Below, one piece after another: positions 28,810 to 36,957 of a stretch of 64,000 nt of DNA; the stretch's first letter is position 1; the number at the start of each line of letters is the position of its first letter. Source of the stretch: Massilia phosphatilytica (GTDB taxonomy: Bacteria; Pseudomonadota; Gammaproteobacteria; Burkholderiales; Burkholderiaceae_D); contig NZ_PUIP01000024.1 of the NCBI RefSeq assembly GCF_002968015.1, positions 1-64,000 on the forward strand, written 5' to 3'. A model generated the notes under the pieces. That model was given only the letters and a program-made list of their open reading frames with translations. It searched no databases and had not been told where the DNA came from. A program made the translations under genes and the position numbers.

Positions 28810-30147
28810 TCAAACCGCGTCCGACAGCGACGTGAAGTTGAAGTCACGCACCTTCATCGGCGGAATCAGCATCTGGAACGGCACCTCGTCGCCACCGATG
28901 ACGACCGGCTTGCCGATCTCCTCGATGTTGTTGAGCATCGTGACGGGGCTCTCGTTGAAGCGGAAGTTCTTGATCGGGTACTTGATCTTGCCGTTCTCGA
29001 TGTAGAACGTGCCGTCGCGCGTGAGGCCGGTCAGCAGCACGGACTGCGGGTCGACCATGCGGATGTACCACGTGCGGGTGACGAGCACGCCCTTCTTCGT
29101 GTTGGCGATCAGCTCCGCCGTCGACTTGTCCGTGCCGGCCATGATGATGTTGCCCGGCGTGGCCGTCGCCGGCACGCCCTTCTTCTTGGCCCAGTACTGG
29201 GAGTAGTTCAGCGCGTTGACCTTGCCGTCCTTGATCAGGTCCATGCGCTTGCGCGCGATGAGATTCTCGGTGTCCCACGGCAGCACCGGCACGTCCGGAT
29301 TCCACGGGTCGGCCCAGATGTTGACCTGCTGGTCGAACAGCTTGTCGCCCAGGCGCGACGCGCCGCCCTTCTTCGACAGGAAGCTGCGGCCTTCGTCGGT
29401 CTGGCGCGCGTCGAAGCCGAACAGCATGTAGCCGAGCAGCTCGGACGTGGCGGCCGGTTCCAGGATCACGGTGTAGCGGCCCGGTTCCAGCGCCTTCGCG
29501 TCCACGGAGCGCAGCGCCTTCTCGATCGCGACGTCGGCCGCTTCGCGCGCGTCGAACCTGTTCGCGTCGGAGGCCGAGCGCTTGACCCAGCCGGAGCCGC
29601 GGCCGTCTTCCGTGCGCACGGTGCAGGTGAAGTCGAGGCTCGTCTGCTGCTGGTGGCCGTACACGCCGTTCGAGTTGGCCACGCTGGAGATCGAGTTACC
29701 GTCCGTGAAGAAGCCGGCGGCGACGAGCTTGTTCTTCTTGCAGGCTTCGATCGCGTACGCCGCGGTCTGGGCGCGGAACTCCGGATCGATGGCGGCCGTC
29801 TTCGCGTTGAACGTATTCGACGCCTTGTACTCCTGCTTCGAGACGGCCGGCATGAACTCCGGATTCTCCGGCGCCAGGCGCGCGAGGTCCTCGGCGCGGC
29901 GCACGACTTTTTCCAGCGACTTGTCGTCGAACTCGTTGATGGTGGCGGTGCCCTGGCGCTTGCCGAAAGCGACCGTCACGGCGATGTTGGTGTCGTCCGC
30001 GAGGCCGGCGGTGGAGACCTGGTTGCGCGCGAAGCGGATGTTGCCGTTGCGGCTGCCGCTCACGGTGACGATGCATTCGTCCGCCTTCGAGAACGAGAGG
30101 GCACGGTCGGTGATATGTTTGGTTTGTTCCTGGGTGAGGATGGTCAT
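28810..30147 (-). CDS. PmbA/TldE-like protein
   Basis: 445 residues of the TldE (PmbA) type: it has the family folds (DLARLAPENPEFMPA, LMNT-like region VLLTGLTRDGTFYIENGKI) but no HExxxH; the equivalent segment reads VILEPAATSELLGYML. In the known complex TldE is the non-catalytic partner of TldD. There is no signal peptide, in contrast to both flanking TldD-like proteins. An AAGGGG ribosome binding site precedes the ATG and the gene starts 12 bases after TldD-B. Confidence 0.87.
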   Translation of the reverse strand: MTILTQEQTKHITDRALSFSKADECIVTVSGSRNGNIRFARNQVSTAGLADDTNIAVTVAFGKRQGTATINEFDDKSLEKVVRRAEDLARLAPENPEFMPAVSKQEYKASNTFNAKTAAIDPEFRAQTAAYAIEACKKNKLVAAGFFTDGNSISSVANSNGVYGHQQQTSLDFTCTVRTEDGRGSGWVKRSASDANRFDAREAADVAIEKALRSVDAKALEPGRYTVILEPAATSELLGYMLFGFDARQTDEGRSFLSKKGGASRLGDKLFDQQVNIWADPWNPDVPVLPWDTENLIARKRMDLIKDGKVNALNYSQYWAKKKGVPATATPGNIIMAGTDKSTAELIANTKKGVLVTRTWYIRMVDPQSVLLTGLTRDGTFYIENGKIKYPIKNFRFNESPVTMLNNIEEIGKPVVIGGDEVPFQMLIPPMKVRDFNFTSLSDAV

Positions 30148-30159
30148 GTCAGGGTCCCC

Positions 30160-31797
30160 TTAGCCGATCTTGCGGGCGGTGTTGATGACGTTGATGCCGT
30201 TGAAGCGCGTGGTCGACGACCCGTGCGACACGATACTGATCTGCGGAGGCTGGCCCTTGCCGTCGAAGAAGGAGCCGCCCATGCGCCAGTCACGCTCGTC
30301 GCAGATCGCTGTGCACGCATTCCAGAAGTCCTGCGTGTTCGACTGGTACGCCACGTCCTCCAGCATCTGGCCGATCTTGCCGTCCTTGATCTCGTAGAAC
30401 AGCTGGCCGCCGAACTGGAAGTTGTAGCGCTGCTGGTCGATCGAGAACGAACCCTCGCCCACGATGTAGATGCCCTTCTTGATATCCTTGACCATCTCGT
30501 CCGGCGTCAGTTTCTTCTGGCCGGCCTGCAGGGACACGTTCGGCATGCGCTGGAACTGCACGTTGCTCCAGCTGTCCGCGTACGAGCAGCCGTCCGATTC
30601 TTCCTTGCCGATGATGTGCGCCTGGTCGCGCGTGGCCTGGTAGCTGACGAGGACACCGTCCTTGATCAGGTCCCAGCGCTTGGTCTTGACGCCTTCGTCG
30701 TCGAAGCCCACGTTGCCCAGCGAGCCCGGGGTGGTCTTGTCGGCGACGATGTTCACCAGCGGCGAGCCGTACTTGAACTGCTTCGACTCCCACTTGTCGA
30801 GCGTGGCGAAACTGGTGCCGGCGTAGTTCGCCTCGTAGCCCAGCACGCGATCGAGCTCGGTCGGGTGGCCGACGGATTCGTGGATCGTCAGGTACAGGTG
30901 TTCGGGCGACAGCATCAGGTCGTACTTGCCCGGCGTGACCGACTTCGCGGTCAGCTTGCGCTTGGCGTCGCGGCCCGCGGCGCGCGCGTCCGCGACGATG
31001 TCGTACGATTTCGTGTACAGCGTGGCCACGCCGCCGGCCGCCTTGATCCGGTGCTCCGGCTTCGCATCCAGGTATTCGTAGCCCATGCCGACCGGCGCCG
31101 ACAGGCCGTTCCGCGAGCGGAACTTGCCGCTGGCCTTGTCGACCGCTGTCGCGGAGAACGGCGCCCACAGGCGCTGCAGGTCCTGGTCGATGTACGAACC
31201 GTCGGTGGATGCGAAATACTTTTGCTGCTGTACCTGGAACAGCATCGACTGCATGAAGCTCGCGCCGGCATCCATGCCCGCCTTGTTCGCCGCGATCAGC
31301 AGTTCGGCCTTGTCCTTGATGGGCACCGTGCGCCAGTCCTTGACGATCGGGGTCGCCCACGCCATCTCGCCCACGCCCTTGACCGGTGCGAGGCGCACCG
31401 GTTCGGATTGCAGCTTCGCGTTCGCCTTCGCGATCGCCACGGCCTGGCGCGCCGCGCCCGCGATGCCGTCCGGGGTCATGTCGTTGGTGGCGGCGAAGCC
31501 GTACGCGCCATTGCACAGCACACGCACGCCGACGCCGGCCGATTCCGTGTTCGTCACGTTCTCGACGTTCAGGTCGCGGGTGATGATGTACTGGTTGAGA
31601 TAGCGGCCAATGCGCACGTCGCAATAGCTCGCGCCGGCCTTGGTGGCGGCATTGAGCGCGATGTCGGCCAACGCCTTCTTGGCCGCGACGGGCATCGCGG
31701 TCAGCAGCTCCTCGGCGGCGATGGCGTTGCCGAAGACGGGCACCAGCATGGCACCGGCGGTCCCGGCACCGATTTTAAGGAAGGTACGGCGTTCCAT
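30160..31797 (-). CDS. TldD-like metalloprotease with Tat-type signal (copy B, first operon gene)
   Basis: 545 residues, the same length as copy A and with the zinc motif at the identical position (His306 of HESVGH). N-terminus MERRTFLKIGAGTAGAMLVP is again a twin-arginine-type signal. AGGAG lies six bases before the ATG at 31797. Longer in-frame readings are excluded because an upstream ATG lies within the sigma-54 promoter at 31918-31933. The transcript would have a leader of about 110 bases. Presumed to pair with the PmbA-like protein; why two TldD-like subunits are kept is unknown. Confidence 0.88.
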   Translation of the reverse strand: MERRTFLKIGAGTAGAMLVPVFGNAIAAEELLTAMPVAAKKALADIALNAATKAGASYCDVRIGRYLNQYIITRDLNVENVTNTESAGVGVRVLCNGAYGFAATNDMTPDGIAGAARQAVAIAKANAKLQSEPVRLAPVKGVGEMAWATPIVKDWRTVPIKDKAELLIAANKAGMDAGASFMQSMLFQVQQQKYFASTDGSYIDQDLQRLWAPFSATAVDKASGKFRSRNGLSAPVGMGYEYLDAKPEHRIKAAGGVATLYTKSYDIVADARAAGRDAKRKLTAKSVTPGKYDLMLSPEHLYLTIHESVGHPTELDRVLGYEANYAGTSFATLDKWESKQFKYGSPLVNIVADKTTPGSLGNVGFDDEGVKTKRWDLIKDGVLVSYQATRDQAHIIGKEESDGCSYADSWSNVQFQRMPNVSLQAGQKKLTPDEMVKDIKKGIYIVGEGSFSIDQQRYNFQFGGQLFYEIKDGKIGQMLEDVAYQSNTQDFWNACTAICDERDWRMGGSFFDGKGQPPQISIVSHGSSTTRFNGINVINTARKIG

Positions 31798-31831
31798 GGG
31801 TTCTCCTGAAATCACACACTTCTTTTTGGTC

Positions 31832-31864
31832 AGCGGTCCGGATGGCGGGCCGCTCCTTTTTTTT
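31832..31864 (+). terminator. Terminator-like hairpin on the plus strand, inside the TldD leader
   Basis: AGCGGTCC (31832-31839) pairs with GGGCCGCT (31847-31854) with one wobble pair, followed by a run of eight T (31857-31864). It would stop plus-strand (antisense) transcription running out of the TldD genes towards the Deg gene. On the minus strand the same structure lies in the leader of the TldD operon. Confidence 0.45.
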
Positions 31865-31917
31865 GCTGCGGGGTCATGAAGCCGATGAACCTTAGCAGCA
31901 AGTTGACGTTTTGAATA

Positions 31918-31933
31918 GGCAATCTTCATGCCA
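31918..31933 (-). promoter_or_regulatory. Sigma-54 promoter of the TldD/MoxR operon
   Basis: On the minus strand TGGCATGAAGATTGCC has the -24 GG and -12 GC exactly 10 bases apart, with an intact TTGC element. Transcription would start near 31907 and run through nine genes. The repeated TGTCCG sites immediately upstream (31976-32031) supply the expected enhancer. Confidence 0.75.
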
Positions 31934-31975
31934 CGTGGTAAGCGGCGGATTTGCGTGCGTTGCGGCGTTTTGCGG

Positions 31976-32031
31976 TGTCCGCGACTGTCCGGACGGTGTC
32001 CGCAAGGTGTCCGCAAAACAGGAGCCGGACA
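31976..32031 (-). promoter_or_regulatory. Enhancer-like phased TGTCCG repeats upstream of the TldD operon
   Basis: TGTCCG occurs at 31976, 31986, 31997 and 32008, that is with 10-, 11- and 11-base spacing, one helical turn each; an inverted CGGACA follows at 32026-32031. The sequence at 31977-31992 is the exact reverse complement of 7402-7417 upstream of the efflux operon, and lies 44 bases from the -24 element against 48 there. The 385-base gap 31798-32182 also holds the sigma-54 promoter, the hairpin above and the start region of the Deg gene. Confidence 0.7.
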
Positions 32032-32182
32032 CCTCGCATCTGCATGTGTCATTACGCCCCGATGCAACACGACATTACTGATTGATTACGCGTGAGAATT
32101 CGTGCATTTGTATAGTTAAGCACCGTGTATATTGCGACGGCAACGTTTGCATGTCACATTTGCACACAAAAACAAGGAATCC

Positions 32183-33724
32183 ATGAAGACCGTTCGCCTT
32201 GCAGCGGCCGCCGCGATCGCGCTGGCCAGTTGCACGCTCCAGGCCCAGGAAGCCAGCCAGGCCACCGCCCCGCCGACCGCCGCGCCCGCGGTGTCGCCTG
32301 CCGTCGAGAACTCGGTCGTCAAGATCTTCAGCACCCTGCGCGGGCCGGACCCGTTCAAGCCCTGGACCAAGGCCACGCCACAGGACGTCACGGGATCGGG
32401 CGTGGTCATCGAGGGCAAGCGCATCCTCACCAATGCCCACGTCGTCGGTTACGCGAGCCAGGTGCAGGTGCAGGCCAGCCAGGACGGCGACAAGGTCGGC
32501 GCCACCGTCGTGGCGATCGCGCGCGGCATGGACCTCGCCCTCCTGAAGCTGGACGATGAATCGTTCTTCGACAAGCACCACCCGGTCAAGCGCACGAGCG
32601 TCCTGCCGGACGTGCGCGAAGCCGTGATGGCCTATGGCTATCCGGTGGGCGGCACGTCGCTGTCCATCACCAAGGGCATCGTCTCGCGCGTCGAATTCGT
32701 CCCCTACGGCTACGGCAGCGCGGGCCTGCGCGTGCAGATCGACGCGCCCATCAACCCCGGCAACAGCGGCGGCCCGGTGATCGACGGCGACAAGATGGTC
32801 GGCCTCGCGTTCTCGGTGGCGGCGAACGCCCAGAACATCGGCTACGTGATCCCGAACGAGGAAGTGGAACTGTTCCTGCGCGACGTGGCCGACGGCCGCT
32901 ACGACGGCAAGCCGCTGCTGCTGGACGACATCCAGACGCTGGAGAACCCCGTCCTGCGCCAGTACCTTAAGCTCGACAAGTCGGTCGACGGCGTCGTCGT
33001 GCACCGTCCGTACCGCAGCGATGCCGCGTATCCGCTGAAGGAATGGGACGTCATCACGCGCATCGGCGAGCACCCGATCGACGACCAGGGCATGGTGCGC
33101 CTGGGCCCCAACCTGCGCGTGCGCTTCCAGTACCGCGTGCAGCAGGTCGCGAAGAACGGCAAGGTACCGCTGACCATCATCCGTGACGGCAAGACCATGC
33201 AGGTGCAGGTGCCCGTGAGCGGCCCGCGTTCCCTGCTGATCCCGGCGCTGGACGGCGCCTACCCGTCGTACTTCGTGTACGGCCCGATCGTGTTCTCGCG
33301 CGCCACGGCCGACTACCTGTCCTTCATCAGCAACAACGCGCAGCTGCTGAACGCCTACAGCTTCAACGCCAGCCCGCTCGTGACGCGCCGCGGCGACGAG
33401 CCGGACGCGCAGCGCGAAGAACTCGTCGTCATCAGCTCGCCGTTCTTCCCGCACAAGCTCGTGAGGGGCTACAGCAACCGCTTCGGGTCCGTCGTCGACT
33501 CCATCAACGGCGTGAAGGTAGCCAGCCTGCGCCACCTGGTGGCCCTGCTGCGCGACCTGAAGGACGACCTCGTCGTGCTGCGCTTCGACCAACGCCTCGG
33601 CGAGACGATGGTCCTGCCGCGCCAGGCGATGGTCGACGCGACCGAGGGCGTCCTGCAGGACAACGGCATCCGTTCACAAGGTTCGCAAGACATGCTGGAC
33701 GTCTGGAACGGCAAGAAGAATTGA
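32183..33724 (+). CDS. Exported Deg/HtrA-type serine protease with PDZ-like region
   Basis: 513 residues. A signal peptide (MKTVRLAAAAAIALASCTLQAQ) leads to a trypsin-like domain with the complete triad: His86 in TNAHVV, Asp117 in MDLALLKL and Ser195 in NPGNSGGPV. The C-terminal half (about 270-510) is a PDZ-containing region resembling the plant-type Deg proteins more than DegP. It probably degrades damaged envelope proteins. Start at 32183 with AAGGAA upstream. It is divergent from the TldD operon across a shared regulatory region and overlaps the next gene by one base. Confidence 0.87.
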   Translation: MKTVRLAAAAAIALASCTLQAQEASQATAPPTAAPAVSPAVENSVVKIFSTLRGPDPFKPWTKATPQDVTGSGVVIEGKRILTNAHVVGYASQVQVQASQDGDKVGATVVAIARGMDLALLKLDDESFFDKHHPVKRTSVLPDVREAVMAYGYPVGGTSLSITKGIVSRVEFVPYGYGSAGLRVQIDAPINPGNSGGPVIDGDKMVGLAFSVAANAQNIGYVIPNEEVELFLRDVADGRYDGKPLLLDDIQTLENPVLRQYLKLDKSVDGVVVHRPYRSDAAYPLKEWDVITRIGEHPIDDQGMVRLGPNLRVRFQYRVQQVAKNGKVPLTIIRDGKTMQVQVPVSGPRSLLIPALDGAYPSYFVYGPIVFSRATADYLSFISNNAQLLNAYSFNASPLVTRRGDEPDAQREELVVISSPFFPHKLVRGYSNRFGSVVDSINGVKVASLRHLVALLRDLKDDLVVLRFDQRLGETMVLPRQAMVDATEGVLQDNGIRSQGSQDMLDVWNGKKN

Positions 33725-34644
33725 TGGTGCGTGCGTTTTCGTTGCGCCGCGCCGCGTTGGGCGCGGCCGTGCTGTCGGCCTGCGCGTCCGTCCCGTGCCT
33801 CGGCGCGGGCGCCCAGCCCCTGCCGACGCCGGCCCAGCTGACCGCGCTTGCGTTTCCCGGCTGGAGCGAGAGCACGGCCGGCCGCGTGCACAGCGCGACC
33901 TTGCCGCCGCTGCCCGGCACGGGGCACGGCATCTACGCCGGCTGGACCGTGGGCACGAACCGCGTCATCGTCGAACCGAAACTGGTGCTGCGCACGGACC
34001 CCACGCACCTGACGCTCGTCGCGGGCCTCGTGCCGGCCGGGGACGACGGCCGGGCCAACGTCACCCACGCGACCCCGCTGGCGCTGGCCGCTTACCAGTT
34101 CGAGCAGCATGGCGGCACGTGGGGTGTCAGCGGTCGCCAGGGCATCTTCGCGCTGCGCGGCTTTTCAGGCGGCGCCGCCGTGCGCGACGTCGCGCTGGCC
34201 GCGCGCCGCTCGGGCGTGGCCCTGGAATACGGCAGCTGCTGGCAGGGTTACTGCGGCACCTGGCTCGCCGTGTACGAAGTGGGCCGCGATGCCGTCCGGC
34301 GCGAACCGGCCGTGGAACTGGCGCTGTCCGGCATCAACGTCGACAGCGCGGCGGATTGCCAGCGCCGCCTGGCGCCGCTCGTGAAGCCGCACGCGCAGGA
34401 CCACATCGCCCGCGACGACGGCGGCACACCGGACTCGCACGACTGCTATGCGATCGAGAGCAGCTGGGCCATCGATGCGACGCACGAGCAACCGGGGGAC
34501 CTGACCGTCCGCTACCAGGGCGCGATCAGCCGCGCGGAGTCGTACGCGGGGCCGCCGGCCGCGATCGACCAGCGGCAGGTGCTCCGCTATGGCAACGGCA
34601 AGTACCGCGCGATATCCGGGTTCTCGCCGGTGCCGGCGATCTGA
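33724..34644 (+). CDS. Exported protein of unknown function
   Basis: 306 residues. The N-terminus MVRAFSLRRAALGAAVLSACASVPCLGAGA looks like a signal peptide. The remainder is soluble, with several cysteines (GSCWQGYCGTW, ADCQRR, HDCYAIESSW) that may form disulfides. I recognise no family. The ATG overlaps the protease stop codon (TGATG), so it is probably co-translated with the Deg protease and may be its partner or inhibitor (inference from position only). Confidence 0.7.
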   Translation: MVRAFSLRRAALGAAVLSACASVPCLGAGAQPLPTPAQLTALAFPGWSESTAGRVHSATLPPLPGTGHGIYAGWTVGTNRVIVEPKLVLRTDPTHLTLVAGLVPAGDDGRANVTHATPLALAAYQFEQHGGTWGVSGRQGIFALRGFSGGAAVRDVALAARRSGVALEYGSCWQGYCGTWLAVYEVGRDAVRREPAVELALSGINVDSAADCQRRLAPLVKPHAQDHIARDDGGTPDSHDCYAIESSWAIDATHEQPGDLTVRYQGAISRAESYAGPPAAIDQRQVLRYGNGKYRAISGFSPVPAI

Positions 34645-34645
34645 A

Positions 34646-36274
34646 TCATGGTGCGGGCTTTTTCACCGGCGTGAAATTCAGGTCCTGGAAGTCGTAGCTG
34701 AAATCCGTCTCCGTGGTGATGGGCTGCATCCGCATGCGCTCGATGCTGCCGTCCGGATTCAGTGCGAACGTCACGTACGCATCCGCGTTGAAGTTGCGCT
34801 CCTTCCAGCGCACGATGAACGTGTCGTGCTGGTAGTGTTCCAGTTCGCCCGTCAGGTCGGGCGTGCGCGACATCGTCAGGATCTGCCGGTTGCCCTCGTG
34901 CCTGATCGTCGCGCTGCCGTACCACGGATCCTGATACTCGCCGTCGTACGCGGTGCGCGCCAGCGACGGATGCGACTTCGCCGCGCGCGCGGCGTTCGCC
35001 TGTTTGAGGCGCGCCAGTTCCTTCGCGTGGTTCTCGTCCTCGACGGCCTTCACGGTGCCGATCCAGTCGGTCGTGGCCGACGGATCCAGCATGCGGTCGA
35101 GCAGCTGGTACTGCAGCGCGTTCAAGGAACCACCGCTTTCCGCATTGGTGAGGATGGCGATGCCCAGCTTCGCTTCCGGCACCAGCACCACCTTCGAATA
35201 AAAGCCCTGCAGCGCGCCGCTGTGCAGCGCGACCAGCCTGCCCTGCCAGTCCCGCAGCTGGAAGCCCAGGCCGTAGGCGAGGAAGTTCGGGCGCGTGGCC
35301 GCCAGCCTGGGATCGGGCTCGCCGATGCGCATCGGCGTCTGCGCCATCCACATCTCGCGCGCCTGCTTCGCGCTGTACAGGCGGATCTCTTTCCCGTTCG
35401 CGTCCGTGCCCACGCGGCCGCCGGCCAGCAGCACGTTCATCCAGCGCGCGATGTCCTCGGCATTCGTATTGATGCCGACGGCGCCCACCGCGTTCGGCGC
35501 CGGCATCGACTTCACGGCCGCGATCTTGTCGCCCGTCTTGCTGTGGGCGTTCGCCACGTCCGGGTTGCCCGCGTTCTCCGCCAGGCTGGTCGTCGTCGCC
35601 GTCATGCCCGCCGGCGCGAGGATGCGTTCGTGGATCGTCTCGCCCCACGTCTTGCCCGACTTCGCCGCGACGATCCTGCCGGCCACGATGTACAGCAGGT
35701 TGTTGTACGCATAGGTGCTGCGCAGGCTCGTGGCGGGGCGGATGTAGCGCAGCTTGTGGATGATCTCGTCGGTCGGGACATCCGTCGCCGGCCACCACAG
35801 CAAATCGCCGGCGCCGAGCCCCAGGCCGCCGCGGTGCGTGACGAGGTCGCGCACCGTCAGCGCGTGCGTGACGTACGCGTCATACATCTGGAAGTCCGGC
35901 AGGTGCTTCGTCACCGGGTCGTCCCACGCGAGCTTGCCTTCATCGACCAGTGTCGCCAGCGCGGCCACCGTGAACGCCTTCGAGTTCGATGCGACCTCGA
36001 ACAGCGTCTTGCCGCCGACCTTGTCCGGCGCACCCAGCTTGCGCACGCCGAAGCCCTGCGTGGCGACGACCTTGCCGTCCTTGACGATGGCGATCGCGAT
36101 GCCGGGTACGTCGAACAGCTTCATCGTGCGTTCGACGTCGGTGGCGAGGTGGGCGTTCAGGGAAGCGGTGGAGACATCCTGCGTGACGGCGGATGCGATG
36201 GGGGCGGTGGCGGGCGCCTGCGCCAGTGCGGCGCCGGAAAAAGCGAGCAGGATCGCTGCTGTGATGCGGGTCAT
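34646..36274 (-). CDS. Exported class C beta-lactamase-fold serine hydrolase
   Basis: 542 residues. A signal peptide (MTRITAAILLAFSGAALAQA) is followed by a penicillin-binding/beta-lactamase fold: SxxK in ASNSKAFT, the Tyr motif in YAYNNLLY and the third motif HSGALQGF (HxG in place of KTG). The C-terminal 120 residues form a separate beta-rich domain of the DUF3471 type. Such enzymes are esterases or D-amino-acid peptidases rather than true beta-lactamases. It converges on the unknown exported gene with a 1-base gap. No strong ribosome binding site; start chosen at the signal peptide. Confidence 0.85.
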   Translation of the reverse strand: MTRITAAILLAFSGAALAQAPATAPIASAVTQDVSTASLNAHLATDVERTMKLFDVPGIAIAIVKDGKVVATQGFGVRKLGAPDKVGGKTLFEVASNSKAFTVAALATLVDEGKLAWDDPVTKHLPDFQMYDAYVTHALTVRDLVTHRGGLGLGAGDLLWWPATDVPTDEIIHKLRYIRPATSLRSTYAYNNLLYIVAGRIVAAKSGKTWGETIHERILAPAGMTATTTSLAENAGNPDVANAHSKTGDKIAAVKSMPAPNAVGAVGINTNAEDIARWMNVLLAGGRVGTDANGKEIRLYSAKQAREMWMAQTPMRIGEPDPRLAATRPNFLAYGLGFQLRDWQGRLVALHSGALQGFYSKVVLVPEAKLGIAILTNAESGGSLNALQYQLLDRMLDPSATTDWIGTVKAVEDENHAKELARLKQANAARAAKSHPSLARTAYDGEYQDPWYGSATIRHEGNRQILTMSRTPDLTGELEHYQHDTFIVRWKERNFNADAYVTFALNPDGSIERMRMQPITTETDFSYDFQDLNFTPVKKPAP

Positions 36275-36366
36275 GGATTGCACTTCTGGATTCCTCGGAT
36301 GGTGGAAGCGCGGGGCAGGATAGCATGTTCGCGGCGGCGCCACACCTCTGCTATGATCCGCCTTCC

Positions 36367-36957
36367 ATGGATGCCTTCCTCGTTTCCACCGGCATCGTCG
36401 CCCTCGCCGAAATCGGCGACAAGACGCAGTTGCTGGCCTTCCTGCTCGCCGCGCGCTTCCGCCGTCCCTTGCCGATCGTCGCCGGCATCTTCGTCGCGAC
36501 CATCGCCAACCACGCCTTCGCCGCCGCCGTCGGCGCGCTCGTGAGCCGGCTGCTCGGTCCCGACGTCATGCGCTGGGTGCTGGGCGTTGCCTTCCTCGGC
36601 ATGGCGGCCTGGATCATGGTGCCGGACGACCTGGACGAGGACGAGACGCCGCTGGCGCGCTTCGGCGTTTTCCTGACCACCGTGCTCGCGTTCTTCGTCG
36701 CCGAGATGGGCGACAAGACACAGGTCGCGACTGTCGCCCTGGCGGCGCGCTACTCGTCCGCCGTGGCGGTGGTCGCCGGCACGACGCTCGGCATGATGCT
36801 CGCGAACGTGCCGGCCGTGTACTTCGGCGACCGCATCGCCGGCCGCCTCCATGCCGGCTCGTCGTCATTGAAGCTCGTGCACGGCCTGGCGGCGCTGGTC
36901 TTCGCCGTGCTGGGCATCGCCACGCTGTTCGGCGCGGGACGCAGCCTGGGCTTCTAA
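36367..36957 (+). CDS. TMEM165/GDT1 family cation exporter (MneA-like)
   Basis: 196 residues and six hydrophobic segments in two related halves, each carrying the family motif E-x-G-D-K-T: ALAEIGDKTQLL near the start and VAEMGDKTQVA in the middle. Bacterial members export manganese; eukaryotic ones move Mn/Ca. ATG at 36367 chosen because the product then starts at the first helix. A TATGAT lies only 10 bases before this ATG, so a leaderless message is possible. No room for, or trace of, a yybP-ykoY manganese riboswitch was seen. Confidence 0.88.
   Translation: MDAFLVSTGIVALAEIGDKTQLLAFLLAARFRRPLPIVAGIFVATIANHAFAAAVGALVSRLLGPDVMRWVLGVAFLGMAAWIMVPDDLDEDETPLARFGVFLTTVLAFFVAEMGDKTQVATVALAARYSSAVAVVAGTTLGMMLANVPAVYFGDRIAGRLHAGSSSLKLVHGLAALVFAVLGIATLFGAGRSLGF

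Noticed and set aside
28576..31809. A 1077-codon open frame on the plus strand opposite the TldD/PmbA genes
   Set aside because: Low-complexity Arg/Val/Leu composition and no recognisable domain; three good genes with ribosome binding sites lie on the other strand.
31798..31932. N-terminal extension of TldD copy B through an ATG near 31930
   Set aside because: That ATG is inside the sigma-54 promoter; the start at 31797 has AGGAG and the same N-terminus as copy A.
36290..36366. yybP-ykoY manganese riboswitch before the GDT1/MneA-type gene
   Set aside because: Only about 90 bases separate the divergent starts and the conserved riboswitch core was not seen.
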